DNA of 64,000 nt from Prillingera fragicola (lineage: Eukaryota > Basidiomycota > Tremellomycetes > Trichosporonales > Trichosporonaceae), in contig BEDY01000006.1 of the NCBI GenBank assembly GCA_002335605.1, forward strand, positions 496,001 to 560,000. Reading direction: 5' to 3'. Numbering within the stretch: the stretch's first letter is position 1; the number at the start of each line of letters is the position of its first letter. The translations under genes were made by a program, and so were the position numbers. This document shows positions 22,034 through 33,538 of this stretch, piece by piece. Below the pieces are notes generated by a model. The model was not told the origin of the DNA and ran no database searches. It was given only the letters and a program-made list of their open reading frames with translations.

Positions 22034-23568
22034 CTACTGTTCCTCCTCCCACACGTCTCCCGAGATCTCCTGAAGATCCTCATACACGAGACAGAACGAC
22101 GAACGATCACAAAGAACTGCAGCCCTTCCATCTGGTGCCCAGTGAACGTCAATTGCCGTGAAAGTCACGTCTAGTCTGTCAGCTCCAAGCGTGTGCGCTA
22201 ACTTGCCATCTGGGATGTCCACGCCTTCCACCCCGAGCCCGTCCCACACATATACCCTGCGAGTCCGAGTCACCGCAGCAATACGGCTAGCTGTAGGACA
22301 GTAGCGCGCTGCCCTGACCACCTCGTTGAACATAATGGTTGCGCTGTGCTCGATGTCTGGTACCGCCGATGTAGCCTCTGGCAAGAAGGTGTAGACGTGC
22401 AAGGCAGACTCTTGGGCAAAGAACAGGTTCATGCCATCTGTGCTGAAACCCATCTGGCTGACTGGACCTTTTACGGGTGATGAAGCACCTAGAATGACTG
22501 TCCGTCAGCATTGGCACATAAAGTCGACGCTTACACTGGGTGATCTGCTCTCGCGGACCCTGACTAACAACGGGTTCTCGCCATGTCGTGGTCTCATACC
22601 CTCGCAGGTGTGCAATCGGCAACCAATTTTCGCTCTCCAAGACTCGGACGGAGCCATCAGAGTTTCCAATAGCAATGTGCCGACCGGCAGGTGCCCAGGC
22701 CACGGAGCGAATACTTGTTCCCAGTTCTGCCATTGTGGCAGAGGCTGTGGGCATGGTGTAGCTGCCCAGTTGTGCTCCAACTGGAGAGTAGAAGTGAATC
22801 GCGTACTGCCGTGAGCATTGGTCATTCCAAATCGCTTACATTGAGATGCCAGTCCCAGACTGCAATCCACTTGCCGCACGGGCTCCAAGAGACACCACTA
22901 GTCTCGACTGTCTGCAGCGGAAAGTGCTAGAGGTGTCAGCCGGCGACGTGCTTCATCAACCTACCCGTATCAACGCCTTGTGATCATAAATGCCAAGATA
23001 GTCCTTGCCATGATGCCTCTCGGCGATAGCAAAGTAGCGACGATCTGGTGACCAGGAATGACCTGACGAGGTTAGAGCTGCGTCCAGGCTGGGGTTACTG
23101 ACCTCCTTGAACGCTCTGGATGAAGCGGCTTTCGCCGGTGGAGAGATCGTGAATGGCAAGTCCCTGTAGTTAGTGCAAACTCGAAAACTGATCACTCACC
23201 CTCTCAGACCATGCCAGGATATCATTGTCTGTCCCCCACTCTGCTCGTGTCACATCCCCTGAGAGTCCAGCTCGCTGATCCTCCTGGGCGAGGTCGAATA
23301 CCCATGCACAGGCCGACTTGGTGGACGATGCCAAGATCCTCGACCCATTTGAGGACCACTGCAGCTTGTCTACCACCAACGCCTCTGGAAACCGACTGGA
23401 CGACGCGACTGGTTGGGGGGCAGCGCAAACCCATGTCTTGGCAATGCCGAGGGTCGTGGTTGACCTGATTTGAACGTGATCCCCATCTGCTGAAGCTATA
23501 AAGGTCGAACCTGGTGAAAATGCTACTGCTGTAGCCTGATGTATTGGCGAGAACTGATACGAGTCCAT
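22034..23568 (-). CDS. WD40 protein WRAP73/WDR8 homologue
   Basis: Minus-strand exons 23568-23200, 23163-23103, 23062-22965, 22926-22840, 22805-22535 and 22488-22034 join in frame (446 aa). Recognisable segments are FSPGSTFIASADGDHVQIR, a WSPDRRYFAIAERH repeat, VSWSPCGKWIAVWDWHL, YSPVGAQLGSYT, RSVAWAPAGRHIAIGNSDG and VRVLESENWLPIAHL, in the order of WRAP73/WDR8. In fission yeast Wdr8 works with Msd1 and the kinesin Pkl1 at spindle poles, and in animals WRAP73 is centrosomal, so a role in microtubule anchoring is likely. It ends in an acidic DVWEEEQ. An upstream in-frame ATG at 23628 exists; I chose 23568 because it leaves room for the promoter shared with Gid8. Confidence 0.85.
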
Positions 23569-23710
23569 GCTAGGTCTTGGACGTGGGTTCACAAGCTGTG
23601 GCGTTTGTTGACATGAATCGTTCGTCATGCAAGAGAACAGTCGCGTACCTAGATGATGAGAAGGTTTCCCACGGTCGTCCTCACCATCGCCACAAGCTGA
23701 ATGACGGGAT

Positions 23711-23721
23711 TAAATATATAA
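23711..23721 (+). promoter_or_regulatory. TATA box of the Gid8 gene
   Basis: taaatatataa lies about 110 bp upstream of the Gid8 ATG and is followed by a CT-rich leader. It sits inside the 262-bp divergent region shared with WRAP73. Confidence 0.55.
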
Positions 23722-23830
23722 GCCCGCCCTCGCACCCTCGTTTGCAGCTCGCACCATCTACCCGCTACAAAGACCTTCACCTCAACCCCTTTTGTTCTTC
23801 CTTGTCCGCCCTTCGCTGCATGCACCCAGC

Positions 23831-24934
23831 ATGGCAGCGAACAGGCCATCCCTGTCCCAGCAGCATGCGCCTGCTGGGCAGCCCACAACAACCAACGAAC
23901 CCCAGTCGTGGGAGGCAAAGCTCGAAGCCGCCAACGTGTCCAAAGAGTAAGTCACCAGCCTCCAATCACCACCGCCTCTCCATCTCTTTCAGGATGAGAC
24001 ATAAGAAGCAAGTGGGAATCTCTCCTAAACCATTTGAGGACACCAACTATACTAGCATCTCTGAACCAATCCCTGTCAAAGACCTTGTTTTTCGAGACGC
24101 GGCGCTGACATACGATAGGGATTTGAACGCGTTGATCTTCGACTATCTCGTCGTTGAAGGATTCTCCGATGCAGCCGCCGTCCTAGCGCGTGAAACCAAC
24201 ATTTCCACCACCATCGATCAGGATATGATTCAGGAGCGCATGGAGATTCGCCAAGCCGTCGAAGACGGCCGCATCGAGGAAGCCGTTCGCCGAGTCAATG
24301 AGCTTGATCCAGAGGTACGTGTCGTCTTCTCTTATCCAAACAAAGAAGAGCCCCAAGGATATGAAACATCATGCACCACGCTTAGCCGCCCTCGGGAAGG
24401 CCATGCTGAAACACCTGATTCACAGACCTGATATGAGGGGCCCTTCTATCTTCATCCTTTATTGTTAGAATACTGGCTGACAGAAAACAGATTCTTGATA
24501 CCAAGACGGATATCCTCTTCCATCTTTTCCTCCTGCGGCTCATCGAGCTCATTCGCGAGGATCGTATCGACGAGGCGCTGCAGTTTGCCACACTTGAACT
24601 CGCGCCACTTGGCGCTCAGAACTCTGAATACCTCGCCGACCTTGAACGAACCATGGCCCTTCTTGCATTCCCCAACCTCGCCAAAGACGATGAGAAGTCG
24701 AGCGACCCAGCCTATGCGCAGATAACGCAACTCATGAAGCGAAGCCAACGTGTCAAGGTCGCCAAGGAACTCAACGCTGCTATCCTTGAAAGCCAAGGCC
24801 AAGGCAACGAGACAAAGCTGGCCGCGCTCGTGCGATTGATGACATGGGGCGAGGAGCGACTCCGTAACGCCGGACTTAGTGTACACGACGACAGTGGAAG
24901 ACAGTGGGCAGATATTGTACTCAACGAAGCATAG
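23831..24934 (+). CDS. GID8: Gid8, LisH-CTLH-CRA subunit of the GID ubiquitin ligase
   Basis: Exons 23831-23946, 24119-24314 and 24491-24934 give 251 aa. The N-terminus is Gln/Pro-rich and reaches VSKE; LisH follows (DLNALIFDYLVVEGFSDAA), then CTLH (EIRQAVEDGRIEEAVRRV ... RLIELIREDRIDEALQFA) and CRA (LMTWGEERL near the end). Length and order match Gid8/TWA1, a scaffold of the GID/CTLH E3 ligase that degrades gluconeogenic enzymes. The first intron is 172 nt, and an internal acceptor at 23992 would instead add an in-frame 126-nt segment (42 residues); VSKEDLN is the conserved junction, so the long intron is the likely main form. The second intron is 176 nt. Confidence 0.88.
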
Positions 24935-25163
24935 AAGTTGTACCCATTTTTGTAACAAATGAACTGTTGTTCCGGCTTTGCTATCGAGAGCATGATGCAT
25001 GAATGAATAGGCACTGAGCGCCGAATGATGAGATCATTCCACACCCACGGTGGCGAAAGTGGGCGGCATGCAGCCGGGTTCGTGTAACCGGACTGGCGTT
25101 CCTGGCATCTCCCATCTCCCAACTTCTCTTGTTGCTTCATCACCAACACGCCATTTACTCGTC

Positions 25164-26211
25164 ATGTGCATCGTATTCTACACGGTGTCGCACCCTGGCT
25201 TTAGGCTGTGCGTGTTTATGGTATCAGCTTCCAGCAGCCGCTAATCTCATAGCGTCATGGCCGCCAACCGTGACGAGTTCTACGACCGCCCTGCAGCGCC
25301 AGCCGAGTGGCACAACTTTGACAGTCCAGACAACGATGACAAATGGGTGCTCTGCGGTCGCGACCTGGGCAGTCCCGAGAAGGGTACATGGCTCGGCATG
25401 ACTAGGGATTTGCGCGTTGGTATTCTGTGAGTTGTCCCAGCTGCAGTATGCTTCCCAAGCTCTCAAGCTCTCATGATGTAGGCTGACGCTGCACTCAGCC
25501 TCAATATCCGTTATCCCCTGACGCCACCTCCGCCAAACCCGCCCTCTCGGGGCCACCTACTAAAGGCGTTCCTCGGCGCCCCGCCAGCTCAGGCGCCGAG
25601 CGTTCAGAGCTACCTCGGCGACATTGACGCCAGCCGCTATGTCGGCTTCAACCTTCTCCTACTCCGGGTGCACAAGAACGACACGGACGTGGGATACATT
25701 ACCAACCGGCCAGAGCCGACCCAGCTTGATCTGCACACCCGTGACCGGGGATGCACTGGTATCTCCAACTCTCCTCTAGCCGAACCATACCCCAAGGTTG
25801 TGCAGGGAGAGGAGTCTATGCGCAACAAGCTGGGCGAGTGGGACGCGAAGAAGGGAACCGATGACGAGCTTGTCGAGAGTATGATGGATCTCCTCTCGTG
25901 CGTAACACTGCCTCTCATTGTCTACGACATGCTGACTTTGCAGTCCCAGCCAGCCCATTCACAAAGCAGAGGACATGATGCGCTCGACCCTTGTGGCTCC
26001 TTTCCTCGTTGGCAAAGAGCCCGCACGAGTTGACCTCAACTTCTCCAGCGAGCATGGTCGCTGGTACGGCACACGTCTCTCGACTGTCATCATTGTCAAG
26101 GATAATGGCGACGTCATCTTTGTTGAGAGGGACAGGGCACTGCAACAGAATGGTCAGATTGTAAATGGCACCGGAGAACGCAGAGTTCAGTTCCGTGCAG
26201 AATTATCGTGA
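25164..26211 (+). CDS. TANGO2/NRDE family protein
   Basis: Exons 25164-25207, 25253-25426, 25499-25897 and 25944-26211 give 294 aa. The N-terminus MCIVFYTVSHPGF then LVMAANRDEFYDRP is the hallmark of the family (NRDE motif; Cys2 conserved). Later motifs include WVLCGRDLGSPEKGTWLGM, RYVGFNLLLLRV and GCTGISNSPLAEPYPK, and the C-terminal block RLSTVIIVKDNGDVIFVERD. TANGO2 proteins act in the cytosol, mitochondria and secretory pathway; proposed roles include haem mobilisation and lipid homeostasis. It lies downstream of Gid8 in tandem, with a 229-bp gap. Confidence 0.9.
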
Positions 26212-26303
26212 TCAATACATCGCTGCAAACTGCAGTCCTGCGCAAAAGAGGTATCGTGATCAATGCATCCCCCTACGACCCCAAGGAATATGGTTGGAGC
26301 CTT

Positions 26304-27122
26304 TTAGATGAGGCCGATCTGATATTGTCAGTGTGGACCAAGGCAAAATAGGAGATAGGCTCACCTTGTTGGCGACCTCAAGGGCGTCGTGGTCGGCGGT
26401 GAGACGGACGTAAGCCTTCTTCTTGCCGTCGGGACGGATGAGGGTGTTGATCTTGGCAGCCTCAACGTCGTAGAGCTTCTTAACCGCGTCCTTGATGTTG
26501 CGCTTGTTGGCGCGGAGGTCGGTGATGAAGACAAGGGTGTTGTGGTCCTCAATCTTCTTCATGGCCGACTCGGTCGAGAGGGGGTACTGGATAGTGCGGA
26601 ACTGGTCCATGCGGGGAAGGTGGGGAACCGACTTGCGAGGGTACTTGGGGGCACGCGCAAGACGGAGGGTCTTGGGGCGGTGGAACGAGACCGAAGTACG
26701 GATCTTCTTGGTCGCGTGCGACTGGGTGCCCTTGAGGGCGGCCTTCTTGGCCGAGCGGGCCTTAGCCTCCTGGGTCTTGGCAGTAGCTGGGAACGCGTTA
26801 GCTGAATGGTCTTGAGATAGGTCGAACAACATCGTGGTCGCACAGCACAGAACATGAACTCCTCCAACAACAGAACAGCGAAAGTCTTCACAGAGCCGCA
26901 GCTGCAGTAAACAAATTCGGCAGTCCTTTGCCCAGTCCTCTCATCCTCTCCATCTCCCCTCCAGCCGTTCACAGTGAAGACGACCATGGGCACAGGTCCG
27001 CAAAGACACTGGCCCAACCGTCCCTGTCCAATTGCCTTCCCACATCTCGTCTCCCTTCATGTTCTGCGCCGTGTCGAACTCGCGATGTTTCGTTCGGGGA
27101 ATCGGGGCTCACCAGCAGACAT
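26304..27122 (-). CDS. RPL25: Ribosomal protein uL23 (Rpl25/L23a)
   Basis: Minus-strand exons 27122-27113, 26786-26365 and 26318-26304 give 148 aa. Only 10 coding bases precede a 326-nt first intron, and the last exon codes just IGLI and the stop, a split common in ribosomal protein genes. Motifs are [52 protein letters not shown] and ANKIGLI. The basic N-terminal tail carries the nuclear import signal in the family; the globular C-terminal half binds 25S rRNA near the polypeptide exit. The promoter faces PP2C across 1.27 kb. Confidence 0.95.
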
Positions 27123-28391
27123 GGCGACAATTCTGTAGGGGTCAGCAATGAGGTTGATGCAAGGGTACGGCGGCGTCGGCACTCACAAACTTGACGGACG
27201 AGGGAGTAACAGTAGCCACCAAGAATTGGTGAGCAGACCACGATGCAGGGTCCAAACCTGAAAGTGCCACAGTCCCTCCAAAAAACAAAATCTCCGCTGC
27301 ATCCATCGGTGGTAAGGTCTATCTCCGAAGAGCTCGATTTTGCCAGGCCACGCGACTCCTGCATGGTGATCTGCAACAGGGTTCTCGTGCCTTGACCTTT
27401 GAGCCCCCATGCCCTTGTGCAAGCCAGGTCAAGTCCTTGCTTGCTGCTTAATGCTCAGCCTGCGGGGTAGAGCTGCAGGCGTCAGTGGCCCTGGGTCCCC
27501 AACTGTAAAACTCTTCTGTGAGTTCGGAGTCATCCTGTGGTCTCTGCAAGTTTGGACACACGTTTCGCGGCATGGAAGCTGCGAAGCTGCTGTCAACAAA
27601 ACGACAAGTGAAGGGCGATCGTGTCTCACACGTGATACGACCACCGAACAGGTGCCATTAATGCCATTGTTGTAAATGCCACTCTGTAATGTTTTTTCGC
27701 GTTAGAACGTTGCTGGGTAGGGCATGGGGGGGGGCAGCGTGGCCGGTACCTGGCTTGTATGGCCTGGGCACGCCGGGCAGAAAGCAACGACAGTCGTGTT
27801 CCATGACGCTGGTGGCCCTTGTTGATGGCGTTTTTTTTCTCCTTCAAAACAACTGTTACCCGCTTGTGCGGTCAACTTCATACCTCCGGCTGCATACGCC
27901 TCTACATATGTACGTGCATTCCCACTGACGCAGGAGCAGCTCTGTGGGGCCATTGGGCATCACAATTGGATGGCCCTGCGGAACGTACTGCACTGAGCCC
28001 TGGCCATCTGGAGCTGGGGCCGAAACAGACGTCGGACCGCACAGGGTCGTGCTGTTGGCGGCTGTATCGCTGAAGCCGCCGCCCTTTTTTGCTCCCGCTA
28101 CACGCCGCCACCGGTCCCGACACCACCAACTACAACCACTGACAGTCTCTTCCTCTATCGTAGCTCTCCATCCCTTCAACTAGTTCTCGTCGCTTGACTT
28201 TCAAGCGTATCGGGAATAGCCTTCTTTCCATCCCTTTCCATCCACGACACCGACTTTCTCGGCTGATTGTCTCTTTTGGATTCCCCAATCTTTGCATCAA
28301 ACCTGGCAACGTCGACACGACTCGTCATTCCCAATACACTTCTGTTGTTCTGATCGCTACCGCACATCGGCAACTGTAACATCTAATCATC
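27123..28391. other. Divergent intergenic region uL23 / PP2C
   Basis: About 1.27 kb carrying two promoters. The PP2C side has a T run and CT-rich leader (28080-28390); a G run (ggggggggcagc, near 27726) and a T run (27829-27838) lie in the centre. No further gene was seen in this stretch. Confidence 0.5.
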
Positions 28392-30292
28392 ATGGTGCGT
28401 ACTGTAGGCAGATGTGGGCACCCATCTGCGTGCCCCCGGGAGTCTGGATTCCGCGGATTACATTTGCCCTCTGTCACCATCTTGGAGCTCCGTGCTGACG
28501 CGACTCTTCTCCATTTTAACGCCTGTAGGGTCAAACTCTTTCAGAGCCAGGTTAGTCAAACGGTTACCGTCTTTGCAGAGCCGTGCTTACCAGACACCTC
28601 TTTTTCGCTTCTGACACGCTGTCCATTTGATCAATAACCATGAACCAATCGGCCACTACTTTGGCACACGACCATTTCGCGCACAGTGACGGAGAAGCAC
28701 ACCACGCAGGTGACGAGGCAGAAGCAGTACTGGGTGGGCCTCTCGGACATGCAGGGATGGCGTATCAGTGAGTGCTACTTCATCCGACTGTGAAACTGAC
28801 TTGTCCAGCTATGGAGGACTCACACACGGTCCACCTCTTCCTTCCTGCTGGCGGCTCCACAGCGACGCCAGCGACTGGCATTCCTGAGCAACCTGCCGGT
28901 TCCACAGTGACCAACGATGGAACTGATGAAAAGGGCCCGGCGCTCTTTGGTGTCTTTGATGGCCACGGTGGATCCACTGTCGCCAAGTTTACCGGTACCA
29001 CATTGCATACCCGCCTGGCAGCGCTCGACGCATACAGTTAGTAAACTGGAGTAAACAACGCTAACAATGGCAGAGTCTGGCGACTATGAGGCTGCGTTGA
29101 AGCAGGCATTCCTCAAGACGGACGAGGATCTCCGCGCAGACCCAAGCTTCTTCAACGACCCTTCGGGTTGCACCGCTGTTGTTGGACTCATTACCGCGGA
29201 TAACCGCCTCATTGTGGCCAATGCTGGTGACTCGCGCTCGGTTCTGGGCTACAAGGGCGAGGCCAAGGCCATGTCCAACGACCACAAGCCCACCAACAAG
29301 GAGGAGACTGCCCGTATTACTTCAGCGGGCGGCTTTGTCGAGTTTGGCCGTGTCAACGGCAACCTCGCTTTGTCGCGCGCCATCGGTGACTTTGAGTTCA
29401 AGCAGAACTACACGCTCCAGCCTGAGCAGCAGATTGTCACCGCCGATCCCGAGATCATTGACCACAAGCTGGACGGCGAGGAGGAGTTCCTTGTCCTTGC
29501 TTGCGACGGTATTTGGGACTGCCTGTCGTCGCAGCAGGTTGTTGACTTTGTCCGCCGTGCGGTGGCCAATGGCGATGACCTGGGCAAGATCTGCGAGGAT
29601 CTCATGGTCAAGTGCCTTGCCACTGACTCGGACACTGGAGGCATTGGTTGCGACAACATGACCGTTGTTGTTGTCGCTCTCCTGAATGGCCGGACGAACG
29701 AGGAGTGGCAGGCGTGGGTCAAGGAGCGTGTTGACAACAAGGGTGAGCCATATATTTTTGTCACATTGCTAACCATGAAGTTGGCCATGACACGCCCGAG
29801 TCGATCCCCGATATCTTTGGCCAGCAGCCCCAGCTTGGTGGATTCTCTGGCGGTGGCGCTGGTGGCTTCCGCATCGCCGGTGCTGCTGGTGGCCTTGCCA
29901 ACATTGCCAGCATTCTCGGCGCTTCTGGTATCCAGTTCAGGGCAATGGATGACAGCGATGATGAGGACGAGATCCACATCGTCGACCCCAGCGGCAAGAC
30001 CGAGGACGGACAGGTGCGTCGAATATGCGCAAACATACTGCTAACGCTTCAGGTTCAGATTGTGGCCGAGCCTGATTCCGCCAAGGTCGAGCTTGTCGAC
30101 GATGACGGAGACTCACACATGGATTCTGGAGAAGAGTCGGACGCAACTGCCGCGGCGGCCGATTCCAATGCAACTTCCGGTCCAGTGCGTACACCAACGT
30201 TTTCATCTATCGGGTCTCCTACAGTGCCGACGCCACAGTCTCTCCAGCCATTGCGCAAGGACGAGGGTGCGAGCGAGTCGTCCACCAAGTAG
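28392..30292 (+). CDS. PP2C-type protein phosphatase, Ptc2/Ptc3-like
   Basis: Exons 28392-28394, 28529-28550, 28687-28767, 28809-29036, 29074-29742, 29781-30013 and 30053-30292 join in frame (491 aa). The first coding exon is the ATG alone. The protein begins MGQTLSEPV, with Gly2 and Ser6 as in N-myristoylated Ptc2/3 relatives. PP2C metal motifs are present: MEDSH, FDGHGG (about 85-90), ACDGIWD, GCDNMT. The catalytic domain is interrupted by an insert rich in T, P and G after the first motif. The C-terminal third is acidic (DDSDDEDEIHIVD, VELVDDDGDSHMDSGEES) and Ser/Pro-rich. Family members dephosphorylate stress MAP kinases and checkpoint kinases; membrane association by myristoylation is inferred. 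Confidence 0.9.
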
Positions 30293-30854
30293 TCAGCCAA
30301 CGTCATCCTCAACGCAACGTGTTGTCTATAGAATAGGCCATTTGTCCCCGCTCCCGCGCTTCCTATCATTACTTTTCATGGAACGGCCTCTCTGCGGAGA
30401 TGGTCTCGATGACTGCAGTATACCCAATGCTATCCTTTGTACGGGCGCAAATGGTTGCCAGAGCTGCAGCTTGTCATGTCTTTCGCTTGAGCGGCCAGGC
30501 GCGGTCGCTACCTGTGTGGGACAGGCTTTTCAAGCGACGTGCTAGTCTGTTTAGGGTGCAATGAAGTTGCCGCCAGAGCCGCGTCCGCCATTTTGACCCT
30601 CGTATAGTTCGGGGGCCGCTATGTCATGGCAGGGTGGTGGCCGTGGCGGGCTGGTTGGTGGGCCCCGCTTTTACCGGCCAAGCAGTCTCGCGCCCTTTTG
30701 GCTACCCGGCTATGAAAGTGTCCCGGACCACGACTGCACCTTTCCTCTCTCCCTCACCGCACAGCTCGTGCACGCTATCTACATCTTCTCTCAACTTTCT
30801 CTCTATTCTTTACATTTATCCCTTTCTTGACTACTACTACTACTACTATACACC
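30293..30854. other. Intergenic, acyl-CoA synthetase promoter with ACT repeat
   Basis: 562 bp. It ends in a strong CT-rich leader followed by a trinucleotide run (ctactactactactactata) directly before the ATG at 30855. No coding signal. Confidence 0.5.
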
Positions 30855-33274
30855 ATGCCTCTCGTTCCCTTCCCCAAGGATGGCTCTATCAAGAAGCAGG
30901 GTGTCGTAAGTCTCGCTCGCCTCGCTCTATCAGCCATCCGCTCTGGCCGCTTGTCGCTCGCGTCCACCCACTGACCTTCCCCTCCAGCCCGTCCCCGGCA
31001 CCGAGACTGCTACAACAAGTGGTAAGTTGCACTACGACTGCAACTTTGGGAACAGTTTCGCTGACAACGTACAGCTGCGTGGATGAACAGTCAGTGTTGA
31101 AGGGCAGAGTGCTGGCTTGGCATTGTTATTGACACGCGCTTAGACACCTACGATGCTTCAATCTTTGACAAGGACCCCACGGGAAAGCCTCAGCCCCGCA
31201 GCTTGTTTGACATCTTTGAGGAGTGTAAGTGGTAGTGCACAGGCAGAATAAATTCTGACATGCTCCAGCCGTTGCTCGCCACCCCAACCTCGCTCTCTTC
31301 CGTAGCCGCATCAAGGTGCCTGCTACCAAGCCTGGAGAGGCCGCCGGTCTCTCTACTTCGACCGTTGATGTGTCGTACTCTGAGGTCCAGAGGAGGCGTA
31401 CCGCTCTCGGCTCGGCGCTTCTTTCGCTCGAGCGCCTGGGCCGTCTCCGTGACCCCAAGGCTCCCGCCGACAAGCCTTCGCCCCCCGAGATTGTCGCCGA
31501 CGGAATCCCTTCGTGGGGTGAGCATCTCAAGGGCGGCGCCCGCATGGGATGGGCTGTCGGTATCTGGAGCGGCAACCGTGAGGAGTGGCAGGTCGTCGAC
31601 CTCGCTTGCCAGGCCTACGGTCTCGTTGGCGTCAGTCTCTACGAGACTCTCGGCCCTGACACTGCCGAGTACATTACCAACCACTGCCCACTCCCCATTA
31701 TTTTCTCCTCGGGCAACCACCTCGTCGACCTTTTGCGCATCGCTCCTCGCTGCCCCTCGCTTCGCGTGATCGTCACCATGGACACGATCCCCAAGGCTGA
31801 GCGTGACGTCCTTACCCAGTGGGCTGCTTCGCTCGGTCTTGTTCTTCTTGACATGGTCGAGATGGAGGAGTGGGGTGTCCAGCCTGGAAACTATGTTCCT
31901 CCCGGCTACACTGAGGACGAGAAGAAGATTGACGTTGACCGTATCGTCACCATCTCGTACACCTCGGGCACCACTGGCAACCCCAAGGGTGTCATTCTTA
32001 CCAACTGGAACATGACCTCGGCTACGATCTCGAACTCGTACGGCGGTCCCCCCGACCTCGGCTTTGAGGGCATGCGCTTCTTCTCGTACCTTCCACTGTC
32101 TCACGTCTACGAGCGCTTCCTCCAGATTCTTGTCATCTACGCCGACGGTACTATTTGCATGTCGAGCGGTGACACCCTCAAGCTCCTCGAGGATGCCCAG
32201 ATCATGAAGCCTCACTTCTTCCCTGGTGTGCCCCGTGTCTACAACCGCATCCACTCTGCCATCAAAATGCAGATGGCTGCCCCCGGCCTCAAGGGTGCTC
32301 TTCTCCGCCGCGCCATTGCCGCCAAGCTTGCCAACCACCGCTCAACCGGCGCCATCACCCACAAGGTGTACGACGCTCTCGTCTTCCGCAAGCTCCGCGC
32401 GCTTGTTGGTGGCCAGGTCATCTACTTCTCATCGGGAGCCGCTCCTCTCTCGCCTGCCGTCCACGAGCTCCTCAAGGTCTGCTTCTGCAGCAACTTCATC
32501 CAGGGCTACGGTCTTACTGAAACCGTTGGCACTTGCTCCAAGGGTATTTGCGAGGACCCCAAGGCCATTGGCACTGCTGGCCAGATTCAGCCCTGTAACG
32601 AGGTCAAGCTCTTTGACGTCGCCGAGATGGGCTACACCCACCAGGACAAGCCCAACCCCCGTGGTGAGATTTGCCTCCGCGGCTCCAACATCTTCAAGGG
32701 CTACCTCCACGACCCCGAGAACACTGCCAAGACCCTTGATGCCGACGGCTGGATGCACACTGGTGACATTGGAGAGATTGACGCCTCTGGCCGCCTCAAG
32801 ATTGTCGACCGTGTCAAGAACGTCGTCAAGCTCAGCCAGGGCGAGTACGTCGCTCTTGAGAAGATTGAGGGTGTCTACGCCCTCAACCCTCTCTACGCCA
32901 CTCTTCTCGTGCACGCCGACTCGCTCCGCTCGAGCATTATTGCCATTGGTGTTCTCGAGCCCAGTCTCGCGTCCAAACTCGTTGCTGATGTCACCGGCAA
33001 GCACATTTCGCCCGAGGACACGGACGCTCTCGACAAGGCCATCAAGGACAAGAAGGTCCGAGCCAAGATGGTCGAGGACTTTGCCAAGGTGGCCAAGAAG
33101 AACAAGCTCAACGGCTTCGAGTTCATCCGCGGCATCTACCCCCGCCTCGCACCCTTCGAGGACGACCTCCTCACCCCCACCCAGAAGGTCAAGCGCAACG
33201 TTGCCGCCAAGCGCTTCGCCAACGAGATTGACGCTCTTTACGACGAGGTCGAGGGCGCCCCCGCCAAGCTTTAA
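30855..33274 (+). CDS. Long-chain acyl-CoA synthetase with peroxisomal PTS1 end
   Basis: Exons 30855-30905, 30988-31021, 31075-31089, 31144-31224 and 31269-33274 give 728 aa. The third exon is only 15 nt. It activates fatty acids to acyl-CoA using ATP. The AMP-binding P-loop is YTSGTTGNPKG (about 291-301); other signatures are YLPLSHVYERF, QGYGLTETVGTCS, GEICLRGSNIFKGYL and DGWMHTGDIGEID, then VKLSQGEYVALEKIE. The length and order fit the eukaryotic long-chain (Faa/ACSL) class. The C-terminus ends in AKL, a consensus type 1 peroxisomal targeting signal, and no N-terminal membrane anchor is seen. This points to a peroxisomal enzyme feeding beta-oxidation. Codon bias is very strong, consistent with high expression. 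Confidence 0.93.
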
Positions 33275-33538
33275 TTGCGAGCAATCCTCTACAGCAATCT
33301 AGATTTACGAGGTTTCAGTATGTTCAGTAGTCGGACCGTAGTGTGACGTGACCCTAAAGCTTCAAAAATGAATGGAGATGTATGATTTGAACACCGTCAC
33401 ACAAACTTTCAAGTGCATGCAATGCATCACCACGAAAACGTCTTCATGTCGCGCCTCGTTGACAGACCGCGGTCAGGCGATAACAGCGACAAGAAACACA
33501 GTCTATAAAATATAAATTAGGTTTGGCCCTCCCGTACC

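Noticed and set aside
26787..27112. snoRNA inside the long first intron of uL23
   Set aside because: I looked on the gene strand for box C (RTGATGA) with a paired box D (CTGA) and found no convincing set.
31190..32338. 382-codon ORF antisense to the acyl-CoA synthetase
   Set aside because: Shadow of a strongly biased gene; no domain, no start context.
32226..33302. 358-codon Ser/Thr/Arg-rich plus-strand ORF
   Set aside because: Frame-shifted shadow inside the acyl-CoA synthetase exon.
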